DNA of 56,969 nt from Bacillota bacterium (GTDB lineage: Bacteria > Bacillota > Limnochordia > DTU087): the NCBI GenBank assembly GCA_012798695.1, contig JAAZMR010000068.1:1-56969 (forward strand). Direction: 5' to 3'. The translations under genes were made by a program, and so were the position numbers. Positions 20,651 to 29,587 of the stretch are shown piece by piece. A model generated the notes under the pieces. It was not told the origin of the DNA. It saw only the letters and a program-made list of their open reading frames with translations, and did no database searches. The first letter of the stretch is position 1. Every line of letters starts with the position of its first letter.

Positions 20651-21604
20651 ATGCGTCTAGAACAACTGTACGAATTGGCTATTACCATGGGAATGGAAGC
20701 CGACCCCCGTGGAAAGGCGGCAGTGGAAAAGATACTGGAGAAAACTAGAGAAGATTACGCAAAACTGGAACCAGACGAAAAACAGGAGTTTGACCACGAG
20801 AAGCTCCGCAATCCCTATGCCGATACCCGCATTTCCTACGGAGATGCCGACTTGGAGATCAAGCGACTGATTACCGGTGTCGATGTCGATGTTGCTGACC
20901 TATTGCTAGCCGATCATTTGCGCCGCAACGGCAATCCCATCGATCTGGTTATCTCCCACCATCCATCGGGACTGGGCTCTGTGTATTTTTCAGAAGTAAT
21001 GTATATGCAAGCTGACATGATGCAGGCAGTAGGCATACCGATCAATGTAGCAGAAGGAATCCTCCAGGATAGAATAGGCGAGGTACGCCGACGAGGGTTG
21101 CCTGCCAACCACTATCGAGTAGTTGATGCTGCCAGGCTACTGGACATGCCCTTAATGTCTATGCACACCCCTGCCGATAACAATGTCCAGAAGCTGGTGC
21201 AAGCCCATATCGACTCTCGAGGTCCCGAAACCCTAGAGGAGCTGATCAAGGTCCTCAAGGAAATCCCCGAATACAAAGAGGCTGCAAAGCGAGGCTCGGG
21301 TCCCGTCATACTGGTGGGTAAAGACACAGGCCGCTGTGGGAAAATCGCAGTCTCCATGACCGGCGGCACCGGGGGGCCGAAAGCCGATATTGAGGAATTC
21401 GTCAAAGCCGGTGTCGGGACAGTAGTGGAGATGCACATGTCAGAGGAGAAGCTAGAAGAAGCCAAGAAGCACCATCTCAATGTGGTGATCGCCGGACATA
21501 TGGCAAGTGACTCTATCGGCATGAACATTATTCTCGATGAATTTGAGCGGAAGGGCGTAGAAATAGTCTCTTTCTCCGGTCTAATTCGCCACCGACGCTT
21601 CTAG
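20651..21604 (+). CDS. NIF3 family (DUF34) metal-binding protein
   Basis: This 317-residue cytoplasmic protein carries the NIF3 signature LVISHHPSGLG, whose His pair binds a di-metal centre, and, toward the end, IAGHMASDSIGMNI, the second metal-site region. NIF3 proteins are nearly universal and have been proposed to act as metal-dependent hydrolases or metal chaperones, with no settled function. The length is on the short side, without the large PII-like insert of Bacillus YqfO; instead an N-terminal helical extension of about 60 residues rich in Glu and Lys is present. ATG 20651 has AAAGGGG upstream. It is transcribed alone and divergently from the URO-D gene. Confidence 0.88.
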   Translation: MRLEQLYELAITMGMEADPRGKAAVEKILEKTREDYAKLEPDEKQEFDHEKLRNPYADTRISYGDADLEIKRLITGVDVDVADLLLADHLRRNGNPIDLVISHHPSGLGSVYFSEVMYMQADMMQAVGIPINVAEGILQDRIGEVRRRGLPANHYRVVDAARLLDMPLMSMHTPADNNVQKLVQAHIDSRGPETLEELIKVLKEIPEYKEAAKRGSGPVILVGKDTGRCGKIAVSMTGGTGGPKADIEEFVKAGVGTVVEMHMSEEKLEEAKKHHLNVVIAGHMASDSIGMNIILDEFERKGVEIVSFSGLIRHRRF

Positions 21605-21644
21605 AAGCAACGCAGCAAGTGAGAGCAACTCTGAGGTCAAGTCC

Positions 21645-21679
21645 ATGCCCCAACCATGTATTATACTTGGTTGGGGCAT
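21645..21679. terminator. Hairpin between convergent NIF3 and MFS genes
   Basis: ATGCCCCAACCA and TGGTTGGGGCAT form a perfect 12-bp stem with an 11-base loop. The T run is weak on both sides. The position between two convergent stops supports a bidirectional terminator. Confidence 0.65.
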
Positions 21680-21758
21680 ATCGTTACCATACTAGCTCGA
21701 AAATGCAAAGTGATTGGATGACTTGGCATCAATTCACCTTCGAACCCGGCTCACACAA

Positions 21759-22955
21759 TCAGGTGCCTATATGAGCCGAGGTCTCGGTTCTTACCTGTCG
21801 CCTCTGCAAGCCGGCGGCCAGGATCAGCTGCACGATACCAAAGAATGGTGCACCTAGCATGCCCAGGCCCAGTCCGACCGCATCTGATAAGGCTCCGACT
21901 AGGAAGGGCAGCACCATACCACCTAAGGAAGCAGCAGTGATCAGGTAGCCAGAGACGGTCCCTGTCATTTGGGAGAATAAGCTGGTGCCATAGGCTACAG
22001 CTGTAGGGAACAGGCCGGCCAGGAAAAACCCCGTCAGCAAAAAGGATACGGCAATCCACCATAGCTGTCGGCCAAGGACCGCGGAGGTTACAAACACTAA
22101 CCCACCAATCGCGCACGCCAAGAGGGTGCGAGGATAACTAATCCGTTCAGATATACCGCCCCACGTCATCCGTCCCACAATAATACCCACATTATATAAG
22201 GCTAATACAAACGAGGCCGCCAGCAAGGTAATTGTGAGTTCATTGGACAAGTAAGTGTTTACCCAACCAATGATAATGCCTCCCATTCCACTGTAGGTAA
22301 ACATGATTCCACTAAGCAACCAGAACTCGGGAGAAGTCAAAATCGTCTTTCTCGCCTTAGTCACCTGCCCCTTGTCACCACCATTGGGATTACTAACTTC
22401 GGGAAATGGTTGGCTAGAAGTAAAGATGGCGTGGACTCCGGCCAAGGCAGCTATGACCGCAAAGAGCAGGCGCCAAGAATGCAATACACTCAGAAAAAAT
22501 GCAGCTACCAGAGGACCTATCAAAGATCCCACGCCAAAGAAAACATGCAGCCGGTTGAGAGCCAAACCACGTCTCTCTGTATACAAGTCAGAGACCAAAG
22601 CATTAGCGGCTCCATCCAGCATCCCTAAGCCGGCACCTAAGAGCGTAGCACTGAGAATATGTCCCATCCAAGCTCGGCTTGCCCCATAGCCAATAGCGCC
22701 GATGACTATCAGGATACCACCAAGGCGCAGCACTGGTTTACGGCCCACCCGATCAGACCAACTGCTAGTAGAAAGTACTGCCACCAACTTACCCAATCCC
22801 TGGGCAGTAAATACCATTCCGGCAATAGCTAGCGATAATCCATATTCCCCGATCACACTAGGCATCACTGGCCCCATCACATTACCGATGAGGCCGATCA
22901 GGACTAAGCTAATGTTGGCAATCCACGTCAACGATTCTCGATTCAATGATTTCAA
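21759..22955 (-). CDS. MFS transporter
   Basis: This 398-residue protein has twelve hydrophobic segments. The A-type MFS loop appears as WSDRVGRKPVLRLGG between helices 2 and 3, and a second-half equivalent as WGGISERISYPRTLL. The first cytoplasmic half resembles FucP/sugar or multidrug MFS proteins, but no substrate motif is decisive. The TTG start at 22955 has GAGAGGCGG about 9 bases upstream. Another MFS gene lies 93 bases upstream in the same direction, and the two may be cotranscribed. Confidence 0.87.
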   Translation of the reverse strand: MKSLNRESLTWIANISLVLIGLIGNVMGPVMPSVIGEYGLSLAIAGMVFTAQGLGKLVAVLSTSSWSDRVGRKPVLRLGGILIVIGAIGYGASRAWMGHILSATLLGAGLGMLDGAANALVSDLYTERRGLALNRLHVFFGVGSLIGPLVAAFFLSVLHSWRLLFAVIAALAGVHAIFTSSQPFPEVSNPNGGDKGQVTKARKTILTSPEFWLLSGIMFTYSGMGGIIIGWVNTYLSNELTITLLAASFVLALYNVGIIVGRMTWGGISERISYPRTLLACAIGGLVFVTSAVLGRQLWWIAVSFLLTGFFLAGLFPTAVAYGTSLFSQMTGTVSGYLITAASLGGMVLPFLVGALSDAVGLGLGMLGAPFFGIVQLILAAGLQRRQVRTETSAHIGT

Positions 22956-23048
22956 TGATTTTACCCGCCTCTCTATCCCGTTTCGGGGAAGTCATGAATC
23001 ATGCTATGGTATCAATGATCTACTACCCGATCGTTCGTTTGATCACTG

Positions 23049-24251
23049 CTACGAATCACTTAGGTGCTGTGAGCCAGCAGACTTCTTGCTTCCCCTCAAA
23101 GATAGCATTAGGGGCCAGATAGAGATCAACATTACTAGAAGAGTAGCTGCCATCAAACCATAGCCACGATTAGTCTTGCGTATGAGAAGACCAGTGATTG
23201 TGGGAAATACAACCGTCCCCACTTGAAACATGACTACCACCGCAGCAATATGCTCGGCCAGATTCTCCTCCGAGGCATGCTCACTAGCTTCAGTGTTGCC
23301 TGCTGGTGCCGTTAGGCCGAGGGCAAACCCTTCAACAGCTACCACCACAAGCAAGACAGGCAGGGTCGGATAAGCAAACCCCACCAAAAGCGCAGCCCCC
23401 GCGATCAGGGGGACTAGACTCAGGATCATCTGATTGCTTATATGCCGCCTCATATTCGCATACATGGCCCGGGAAATGGTACCAAACAGCTCTCGCAATG
23501 ATAGCATCAGACTGGCTAACATGGCTGTATAACCTACATCCTGCAGAAATAAGATGAAAAAGGCCCCTCCAATTGAAATGACAAAAGCAGCTGCCAACAA
23601 TTGGGAGAGCATGGCAATCACCAGCTTGGTGTTGTGACACATGGAGGGGATCATCTGTAGGGAGCGAGCTATGGCTGACCCCAGCCGTTCCTCTTGGGCT
23701 CGCACCGGCAGTGGTTGGAGATATCTGACCAATCCCAAATTAGCAAGAGCACAGGCAAGCCAGGCCCACAGGGCCCCTTGATATCCCGTTCTTTGAGCTA
23801 GAATCCCGGCAACAATCGGTCCCAAGACGAGACCTACTCCTTGGGCGGCCGTATTGGCCGCTTGGGCCTGACTGACAGCTCCGGGTTCCGCTACCTCACA
23901 TGAATAAGCCAAATTGGATGGCCAGAAGAATGCATTGGACGCCCCGAATACGATTTGAGCAGCCAGCAGATGCTGAAATGATCTGGCAGTCAAGAATAAC
24001 GCAGCTGCCACAACACTGGTCGAAGTGCTGAAAAGCATTACTCGTCGACGGCCCAAGCGATTAGAAATCGGGGCTGAAGGAAGCATGAGCAGCATCGCCA
24101 AGATACCAGGGGCTGCCACCAACAGGCCTACCTGTGCATCTGTGGCCCCCAGCATATCAGTGCTAAAGGTTGGTACCAAAAATACTCCGATGTTCAGTGC
24201 AAATGCAAATAAACCGGCAATTAATGATGCCATCCATACATTACGGTTCAA
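23049..24251 (-). CDS. MFS transporter
   Basis: This 400-residue protein has twelve membrane helices and the A-loop APISNRLGRRRVMLF. It is only distantly similar to the neighbour at 21759. Its substrate is unknown; the Ala/Leu-rich layout and lack of charged pore residues recall drug or metabolite exporters. The TTG start at 24251 has AGGAGA at 8 bases. It starts about 175 bases downstream of the sugar ABC operon terminator and therefore should have its own promoter, which I could not identify. Confidence 0.87.
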   Translation of the reverse strand: MNRNVWMASLIAGLFAFALNIGVFLVPTFSTDMLGATDAQVGLLVAAPGILAMLLMLPSAPISNRLGRRRVMLFSTSTSVVAAALFLTARSFQHLLAAQIVFGASNAFFWPSNLAYSCEVAEPGAVSQAQAANTAAQGVGLVLGPIVAGILAQRTGYQGALWAWLACALANLGLVRYLQPLPVRAQEERLGSAIARSLQMIPSMCHNTKLVIAMLSQLLAAAFVISIGGAFFILFLQDVGYTAMLASLMLSLRELFGTISRAMYANMRRHISNQMILSLVPLIAGAALLVGFAYPTLPVLLVVVAVEGFALGLTAPAGNTEASEHASEENLAEHIAAVVVMFQVGTVVFPTITGLLIRKTNRGYGLMAATLLVMLISIWPLMLSLRGSKKSAGSQHLSDS

Positions 24252-24425
24252 TCAGATTCTCCTATCAATATCCAACGCGTTACCGAAGTAAGTGCTAAAT
24301 CAACTCCACCCAGGGTCTCTGAATGGAATATCACCTGATTCGATATTCTACTGTTACCTAGGTGTTCCTGCCCGATGGTCGCATCAGATTGACAGACTCA
24401 TCCATCAGAGCATCCTACTTGATGA

Positions 24426-24453
24426 TCAAAAAGGTTCCGTCATAAACGGAACC
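24426..24453 (-). terminator. Factor-independent terminator of the sugar ABC operon
   Basis: GGTTCCGT and ACGGAACC form a perfect 8-bp stem with a 5-base loop. Read on the minus strand it ends in TTTTT. It lies about 45 bases after the stop of the second sugar permease gene. Confidence 0.85.
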
Positions 24454-24499
24454 ATGAGTATAACCAGCACCATCGTGCCCTTATTGCATGAGTCTCATT

Positions 24500-25354
24500 T
24501 TAGCCCTTTATCCCAGTAATAGCAATACCTTCAATGAAAGTCCTTTGGGCAAAGAAGAATAAGACCAGTATGGGAATCACCACCAGAGTAGAGGCAGCCA
24601 TTAAGAGCTCCCACTCTACATAGTTGGTGGTCCGATACATTTGCAGGCCGATGGCCAGAGTATATTTTTCATTGGAGTGCAGATAGATGAGTGGGCCCAA
24701 GAAGTCATTCCAGGCGCCAAGAAACTGAAAAAGAGCCACAACAGCCAGTACAGGCCGAGAAAGCGGGAGGATAATCCGCCAGAAAATGCCTAACTCCGAA
24801 GCACCATCTATGCGGGCTGCATCAGAAAGCTCTGCTGGTATGGTCATGAAGAACTGACGTAGTAGGAATATGTAGAACGCGTTTCCCAAAAACGATGGTA
24901 CGATTAGCGGCTTAAAGGTATTGATCCACCCGAGCTTACCAAAGGTGATAAACAGAGGAATCATGGTGACTGGAAAAGGTAACATCATGGTACTCAAGAT
25001 GAGCAGCAGCAAACCATTGCGACCAGGCCAGGGGATCTTTGCCAAACTGTAAGCCACCAGGGTACTGGAGATCAGTGTTCCTATAATTGTGAAAACACAG
25101 ATTGTCACAGTGTTGCGGAGGTATAGCAGGAAGGGGATGGCCTTAACGGCTATCTCATAATTATCCCATTTGGGGGGCCAGGGAAACCAAATGGGCGGAT
25201 AAGCCATCACCTGTGATGAATCTTTCAAGGATGTGGTAAACATCCACAAGATGGGTAGCAAGAACACCACACTCATCGAAATGAGCAAAATGCGCCCGAC
25301 GATCTGGGAACGCAGTTCCTGCCTGCTTTTTGATGCATACACTCTTCTAGCCAC
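24500..25354 (-). CDS. Carbohydrate ABC transporter permease (MalG type)
   Basis: This 284-residue inner-membrane protein has six helices and the EAA loop as ELSDAARIDGASELGIFWRI followed by LPLSRPVL, which docks the ATPase. It forms a heterodimer with the permease encoded just upstream. The GTG start at 25354 has GGAGAG upstream and only 3 bases separate it from the upstream stop, so the two are translationally linked. No ATPase gene lies in the operon, so a shared MsmK/UgpC-type ATPase elsewhere is likely, as is common for sugar importers in this phylum. Confidence 0.93.
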   Translation of the reverse strand: MARRVYASKSRQELRSQIVGRILLISMSVVFLLPILWMFTTSLKDSSQVMAYPPIWFPWPPKWDNYEIAVKAIPFLLYLRNTVTICVFTIIGTLISSTLVAYSLAKIPWPGRNGLLLLILSTMMLPFPVTMIPLFITFGKLGWINTFKPLIVPSFLGNAFYIFLLRQFFMTIPAELSDAARIDGASELGIFWRIILPLSRPVLAVVALFQFLGAWNDFLGPLIYLHSNEKYTLAIGLQMYRTTNYVEWELLMAASTLVVIPILVLFFFAQRTFIEGIAITGIKG

Positions 25355-25357
25355 CTG

Positions 25358-26254
25358 CTATCTCTCCTCTCCGGAGTAATAGACAAATCTTGCCGAGGTC
25401 CTCAGCACAATCAATGTGGTGATTAGGGCCAAAATAAACAGCAACCACGCCATGGCTGATGCATAACCCATTTTGCCGTAGTTGAATGCATTACGGTATA
25501 AATACAACACGTAGAAAAGAGTGGAGTTGGCCGGGCCCCCAGCAGTCATGATATAGGCGGGCGTGAAAACTTGAAATGCCCCGAACAGGGCCATAATCAC
25601 ATGAAAGAGAATCACAGGGGATATCATTGGTAAAGTAATGAAGCGAAACTTGGTCCACCAACTAGCTCCATCAAGATCAGCCACTTCATAGAGACTCCTC
25701 GGTACATCCTGTAAGGAGGCGAGAAAGATCATGGCTGACCCTCCTGCCCCCCATTGTGCCATCAATACAATGGATGCCTTGGACCACCGAGGATCACTGA
25801 TCCAGCCTGGTCCCCAAATCCCGAACTGTTCCAAGACCAGATTAACTAATCCAAATTCCGGGTTCAGCATCCAAAGCCAGATAAAGGATGAGGCAAAGGC
25901 CGGTACAATGTTAGGAATATATACACAAGTTCTGTAAAAAGATACTTCCTTGATCCTGAGGTTGAGGAGCAATGCTAAGGCCAAACCTACTACCAAGCCC
26001 AATGGAACTGCCAATGATAAGTAGTAAAGTGTATTGTACAGCGATTTATGGAACAACTCATCTTTGGCAATCATGTCTATGTAGTTGCCAAACCCTACAA
26101 AGGCTGTGATATCCAAACCCGTAAATTCCGTAAAGCTGTAGTATAAAGAAGCGGCAATCGGGTAGGCAATAAACAAGACAAACCCGATTAGCCAAGGTGA
26201 TGCAAAAGCGAGACCCATTAGGATGGTACGGATTTCCTTTTTTGTTTTTCTCAA
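25358..26254 (-). CDS. Carbohydrate ABC transporter permease (MalF/UgpA type)
   Basis: This 298-residue protein has six membrane helices with a long first periplasmic loop and the EAA loop as SLYEVADLDGASWWTKFRFI and TLPMISPVI. It pairs with the MalG-type permease to import a sugar or oligosaccharide. The TTG start at 26254 has GGGGAGG at about 9 bases. It is separated from the binding-protein gene by about 146 bases that contain a strong palindrome, so its level may be set below that of the binding protein. Confidence 0.93.
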   Translation of the reverse strand: MRKTKKEIRTILMGLAFASPWLIGFVLFIAYPIAASLYYSFTEFTGLDITAFVGFGNYIDMIAKDELFHKSLYNTLYYLSLAVPLGLVVGLALALLLNLRIKEVSFYRTCVYIPNIVPAFASSFIWLWMLNPEFGLVNLVLEQFGIWGPGWISDPRWSKASIVLMAQWGAGGSAMIFLASLQDVPRSLYEVADLDGASWWTKFRFITLPMISPVILFHVIMALFGAFQVFTPAYIMTAGGPANSTLFYVLYLYRNAFNYGKMGYASAMAWLLFILALITTLIVLRTSARFVYYSGEER

Positions 26255-26341
26255 AGCATCCTACCTCCCCATCAAAACTGATGCTACCTGCTCTGCGATG
26301 GTCTTTGTGATGTAAGTCCATTCATTCTCAGCCTGGCTAGC

Positions 26342-26371
26342 ATATGGTGGGAGGAGATCCTCCCACCATAT
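26342..26371 (-). promoter_or_regulatory. Perfect 30-base palindrome between sugar-binding protein and permease genes
   Basis: ATATGGTGGGAGGA is followed after two bases by its exact complement, giving a 14-bp stem. It lies about 30 bases after the binding-protein stop with no T run. The position suits a 3'-end stabiliser of the abundant binding-protein transcript or a partial terminator. Confidence 0.6.
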
Positions 26372-26400
26372 TCCATCATACTGCTCTATACGGTCAGGCT

Positions 26401-27681
26401 CTAGAAATGCTTCTCCAGTTCTTCCTGTACCCTTTCTACCACATCATCTAGTGCCTTCTGAGGTGTCTTATCTCCATTAATCGCATAGTCCCTAGCCGAT
26501 GTGAGCTCATCCCACAAGAGAGCCCCTACCGGCAGAGCAGGACGAGATCGGGCAAATGGGAGCATCTGTAGGAATATGTCATGCATTGAATCGGCAAATA
26601 GATCGGTACGATCCACCATGGTTTTGAGGGTGGGTAGGTGCACTGTGTCACGTGTATAGATCTCCTGCCCCACAGGACCCGCAGCAAAGCGAGCAAACTC
26701 AAAACCGCCATCGGGGCTCTTCGCACCTCTGGGGACAGCCATGGCCCAGCCGCCGGCCCAAGTGGTAGGGCCAACCCCGGCCTTGACTGGAATATTGCCT
26801 ACACCGTATTCGACATCAGGGCCAAACCGCTGCAATCCCGCGATCTTCCAGTCCCCGTCGATAATCATGCTGATCTTGCCGGCAATAAACGGATCCTGTG
26901 CTTCTGAACCGAAAGCACTGGCAAACCCTTGAATCGCCGCAATACTATACTCTTCAGCAAATGCTTGCTGCCAGGCAAAGGCCTCGACTATGGCTGGGTG
27001 ATTGCAGGTAAGCTGTCGTGTGGCATGATCATAGAATTCGCCACCAAAAGCCCAACCCCAGGTATAATGCCAACCCTGCCCTAACCAAGGAATCAAGCCA
27101 AACCGCTCAAAGCGGCGATCGGTAATTCGCTTGGTCAGCTTGGCAGCAGCTTGATCCAACTCCTCGATGGTTGCTGGAGGTAGTTCCGGATCCAGCCCTG
27201 CCTCCCGGAAATCAGCCTTTCGGTAGTATAGGCCGCGGGTATCTGTATCAAAAGGAAGTGAGTATATTTTTCCTGCCCAGGTGGACTCCTCAATGGCAAA
27301 CTCCAGGTAGTCGTCTTGAGGCTTCCAACCAGCTCGCTCTATAAAGGGTGTAAGGTCGGTCAAGGCACCTGCTACAGCCCTTTGGGCAGTAGTGAAACGG
27401 TCAACTAAGTAAACATCCGGTCCCGTCCCAGCGGCTACAGCTGTCATCAATTTGGCGACATCTGTCTCACTGCCCGGCACAATGGTAACCTCAACTTCGT
27501 ATTTGGTTTGACTCTCATTGAATTTGGTGGCAATTAACTCTAGCGCTTCTCGGTCTACCTTGCCACTGTGACTGGTCCAGAACGTAACTTTCTCCCTGGC
27601 CACAGCCACACCGGCCAACGCCAGGAGCATGATTGCTGCCAAGCATAACGCCACTAACCTGACTCGCAGATGGGTTTTCAT
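26401..27681 (-). CDS. Carbohydrate ABC transporter substrate-binding protein (family 1)
   Basis: This 426-residue secreted protein has a signal peptide of about 28 residues ending AVA-REK; the position where a lipobox Cys would stand holds Val, so it should be a soluble periplasmic protein. The mature chain has the family 1 layout: VTFWTSHSG, LMTAVAAGTGPDVYLVDR, KIYSLPFDTDTRGLYYRKADF, IIDGDWKIAG and GGWAMAVPRGAKSPDGGFEFARF. The ligand is a sugar of unknown type. ATG 27681 has GGGAGGT at 9 bases. It heads a three-gene importer operon that ends in a terminator at 24426. Confidence 0.94.
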   Translation of the reverse strand: MKTHLRVRLVALCLAAIMLLALAGVAVAREKVTFWTSHSGKVDREALELIATKFNESQTKYEVEVTIVPGSETDVAKLMTAVAAGTGPDVYLVDRFTTAQRAVAGALTDLTPFIERAGWKPQDDYLEFAIEESTWAGKIYSLPFDTDTRGLYYRKADFREAGLDPELPPATIEELDQAAAKLTKRITDRRFERFGLIPWLGQGWHYTWGWAFGGEFYDHATRQLTCNHPAIVEAFAWQQAFAEEYSIAAIQGFASAFGSEAQDPFIAGKISMIIDGDWKIAGLQRFGPDVEYGVGNIPVKAGVGPTTWAGGWAMAVPRGAKSPDGGFEFARFAAGPVGQEIYTRDTVHLPTLKTMVDRTDLFADSMHDIFLQMLPFARSRPALPVGALLWDELTSARDYAINGDKTPQKALDDVVERVQEELEKHF

Positions 27682-28092
27682 TAGTAAAGACCTCCCTTAT
27701 TTGAAATACCATCAGCTGTTCTCGCGAGAGCCAACAACAACCGACCTGTTATGCCACCTCCCCCCTTCTGGTAATGTTTTCAATTCATGTCCATCCCTTA
27801 ATACAATTCAATGTTCACATGTGTATTCCTTCTTTTTGGCACATTGATCCGGTTTATCTGATCCGCGCGCCTTTTGCTTGCTATTCAGTTAATTCATCAG
27901 ATAATAATGGTGGGAGGAGCTCATTCGTCTTAAACGAGCTTACTTGCACTCTGTTTCTGCCTTACGTCAGTCCTCTACAGTTTGGCAGCAGTTTTAGAGG
28001 CCTAATGCAGTGTGATTAGTTGAAAGACCTTCTTGTAATGCCAGGGGGGAAGAGAGATCATAGAGTGAACAACTCAAGTCGGGGGCGACATG
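27682..28092. other. Intergenic region upstream of the sugar importer
   Basis: This 411-base gap should hold the promoter of the sugar operon and the end of the MATE transcript. I see weak inverted repeats at about 27920-27942 (AGCTC/GAGCT ends) and 27974-28000 (CCTCTA/TAGAGG on the minus strand), but no convincing -35/-10 pair and no LacI-type palindrome. Open frames here lack ribosome sites. Confidence 0.35.
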
Positions 28093-29457
28093 TCAGGACA
28101 ACTCGGCTAGATTATTGACCCATTTGCCACTGCGTAATCGTCTAACACCCAGTATACCTTTGTAAATCTGCTCAGAGAAAATTACAATGGGATATACAAA
28201 TATGATGGACCAATGCATTGCCAAACCCAAGATGTAGCCTACCGGCACTCCGATACACCAGACTGCCGTAGCATCGATAAACAGGCTAAACCGGGTATCG
28301 CCTCCACCACGGAGTACACCGACGATATTAATCCAATTGAATGTCCTCACCGGCATCACCAAGGCAGCCGCAATCAGTACCGCTTGAGCATCGGTCCGCA
28401 CCAAGTCAGATACTCGAAATAACGAGATAATCCGGCCGGAAAAGCCAACGACGACGAGCCCAGCTGCCAAAGCGGTAACCGGCCCCACCACTGCCAGCTT
28501 CTTGGCATAACTGACAGCGGCTTCTTCCCTGCCGGCCCCTATGGCGTTGCCCACCATGAAAGCACAAGCATGGCTCATGCCGATAAAGAACACCATAGCC
28601 ATCCGCTCTACCGTAGCCGCGATATTCACAGCAGCCACGACACCGGTGCCCATATGAGCAAAAATTATTGAATAGGTGGTCACACCTAAGGCCCATAGGC
28701 CCTCATTGAGTATGACGGGGAGGGTAGTATTAAAGAACTGCTTCACGAAGCTGGCGGGAATATCCACTAGGTCTCTTAACCGAGCAGCGGCTGGGAGGTC
28801 ATACCTGTAGACAACCAGTAGTACCAAACAGAGTTCCAGGGTTCGAGCAAGTAATGTCGCCAAGGCCGCTCCCCTTACTCCCAAAGCTGGAAAACCCATC
28901 TTGCCAAAGATAAGTAGATAATTGAAGATAGCATTCGTAAGTACCGCAATGGCACTGAGGATCATGGGGACTTTCGGCTGAGCTGTATTGCGCAGAGCAA
29001 AGGAATAGGCGTAAGTTACTGCCGTCATTACATAGCTTAGACCCACGATACTGAGATAGCTGCCGCCCAGCTTAACCACAGTCAGATCCCGGGTAAACAC
29101 TCCGAGCGCCTGCTCTGGTAATGCTAAAGCCACAAAAGTAAAAACGCCGGCCACCCCAAACCCGCAAAGCAAGCTGAGGCCCATGACCCGGCGGATATTC
29201 TTAATATCTCCTTTGCCCCAAAATTGGGCGACAAAAATACCCGTACCACTGCAAATACCGAATAGGAAGAGATTCAGCAAGAAGAATATCTCATTAGCTA
29301 GGCCAACAGCTGCAATCTCATGTTCCCCCAGCTGTCCAATCATCAGAGTATCAATCATATTGAGGGACGCAGAGATGAAATTCTGTAAAGCTATAGGAAT
29401 GGTGATCTTCAGTAAAGTACTGTAAAAGGCCTTATCTTTCTTCCAGAACGGTGTCAC
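28093..29457 (-). CDS. MATE family efflux transporter
   Basis: This 454-residue protein has twelve hydrophobic segments in two related halves, a typical MATE length. The start, KITIPIALQNFISASLNMID followed by TLMIGQLGEHEIAAVGLA, is the family signature, and the repeat in the second half begins near VILNEGLWALGVTTY. MATE proteins use Na+ or H+ gradients to export cationic compounds. The GTG start at 29457 has AAGGAGAA at about 6 bases. The gene lies 130 bases downstream of the P-loop kinase-like gene in the same direction; joint transcription is possible but not shown. Confidence 0.92.
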   Translation of the reverse strand: MTPFWKKDKAFYSTLLKITIPIALQNFISASLNMIDTLMIGQLGEHEIAAVGLANEIFFLLNLFLFGICSGTGIFVAQFWGKGDIKNIRRVMGLSLLCGFGVAGVFTFVALALPEQALGVFTRDLTVVKLGGSYLSIVGLSYVMTAVTYAYSFALRNTAQPKVPMILSAIAVLTNAIFNYLLIFGKMGFPALGVRGAALATLLARTLELCLVLLVVYRYDLPAAARLRDLVDIPASFVKQFFNTTLPVILNEGLWALGVTTYSIIFAHMGTGVVAAVNIAATVERMAMVFFIGMSHACAFMVGNAIGAGREEAAVSYAKKLAVVGPVTALAAGLVVVGFSGRIISLFRVSDLVRTDAQAVLIAAALVMPVRTFNWINIVGVLRGGGDTRFSLFIDATAVWCIGVPVGYILGLAMHWSIIFVYPIVIFSEQIYKGILGVRRLRSGKWVNNLAELS

Positions 29458-29587
29458 GGCGGCTTCTCCTTCTTTAATATGCTACAGCTGTTGAGATCTG
29501 GGTATCTGCTATTTTGCTCTCTTCCCGGATACTACTCCATGCCCACTAGCTTGTCAAGACACCAGGGATATGCCAGAAGATTCTCAA

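Noticed and set aside
27774-28019. Open frame in the gap upstream of the sugar importer
   Set aside because: It has no ribosome site, and Cys/Phe/Ser-rich composition typical of non-coding AT-rich DNA.
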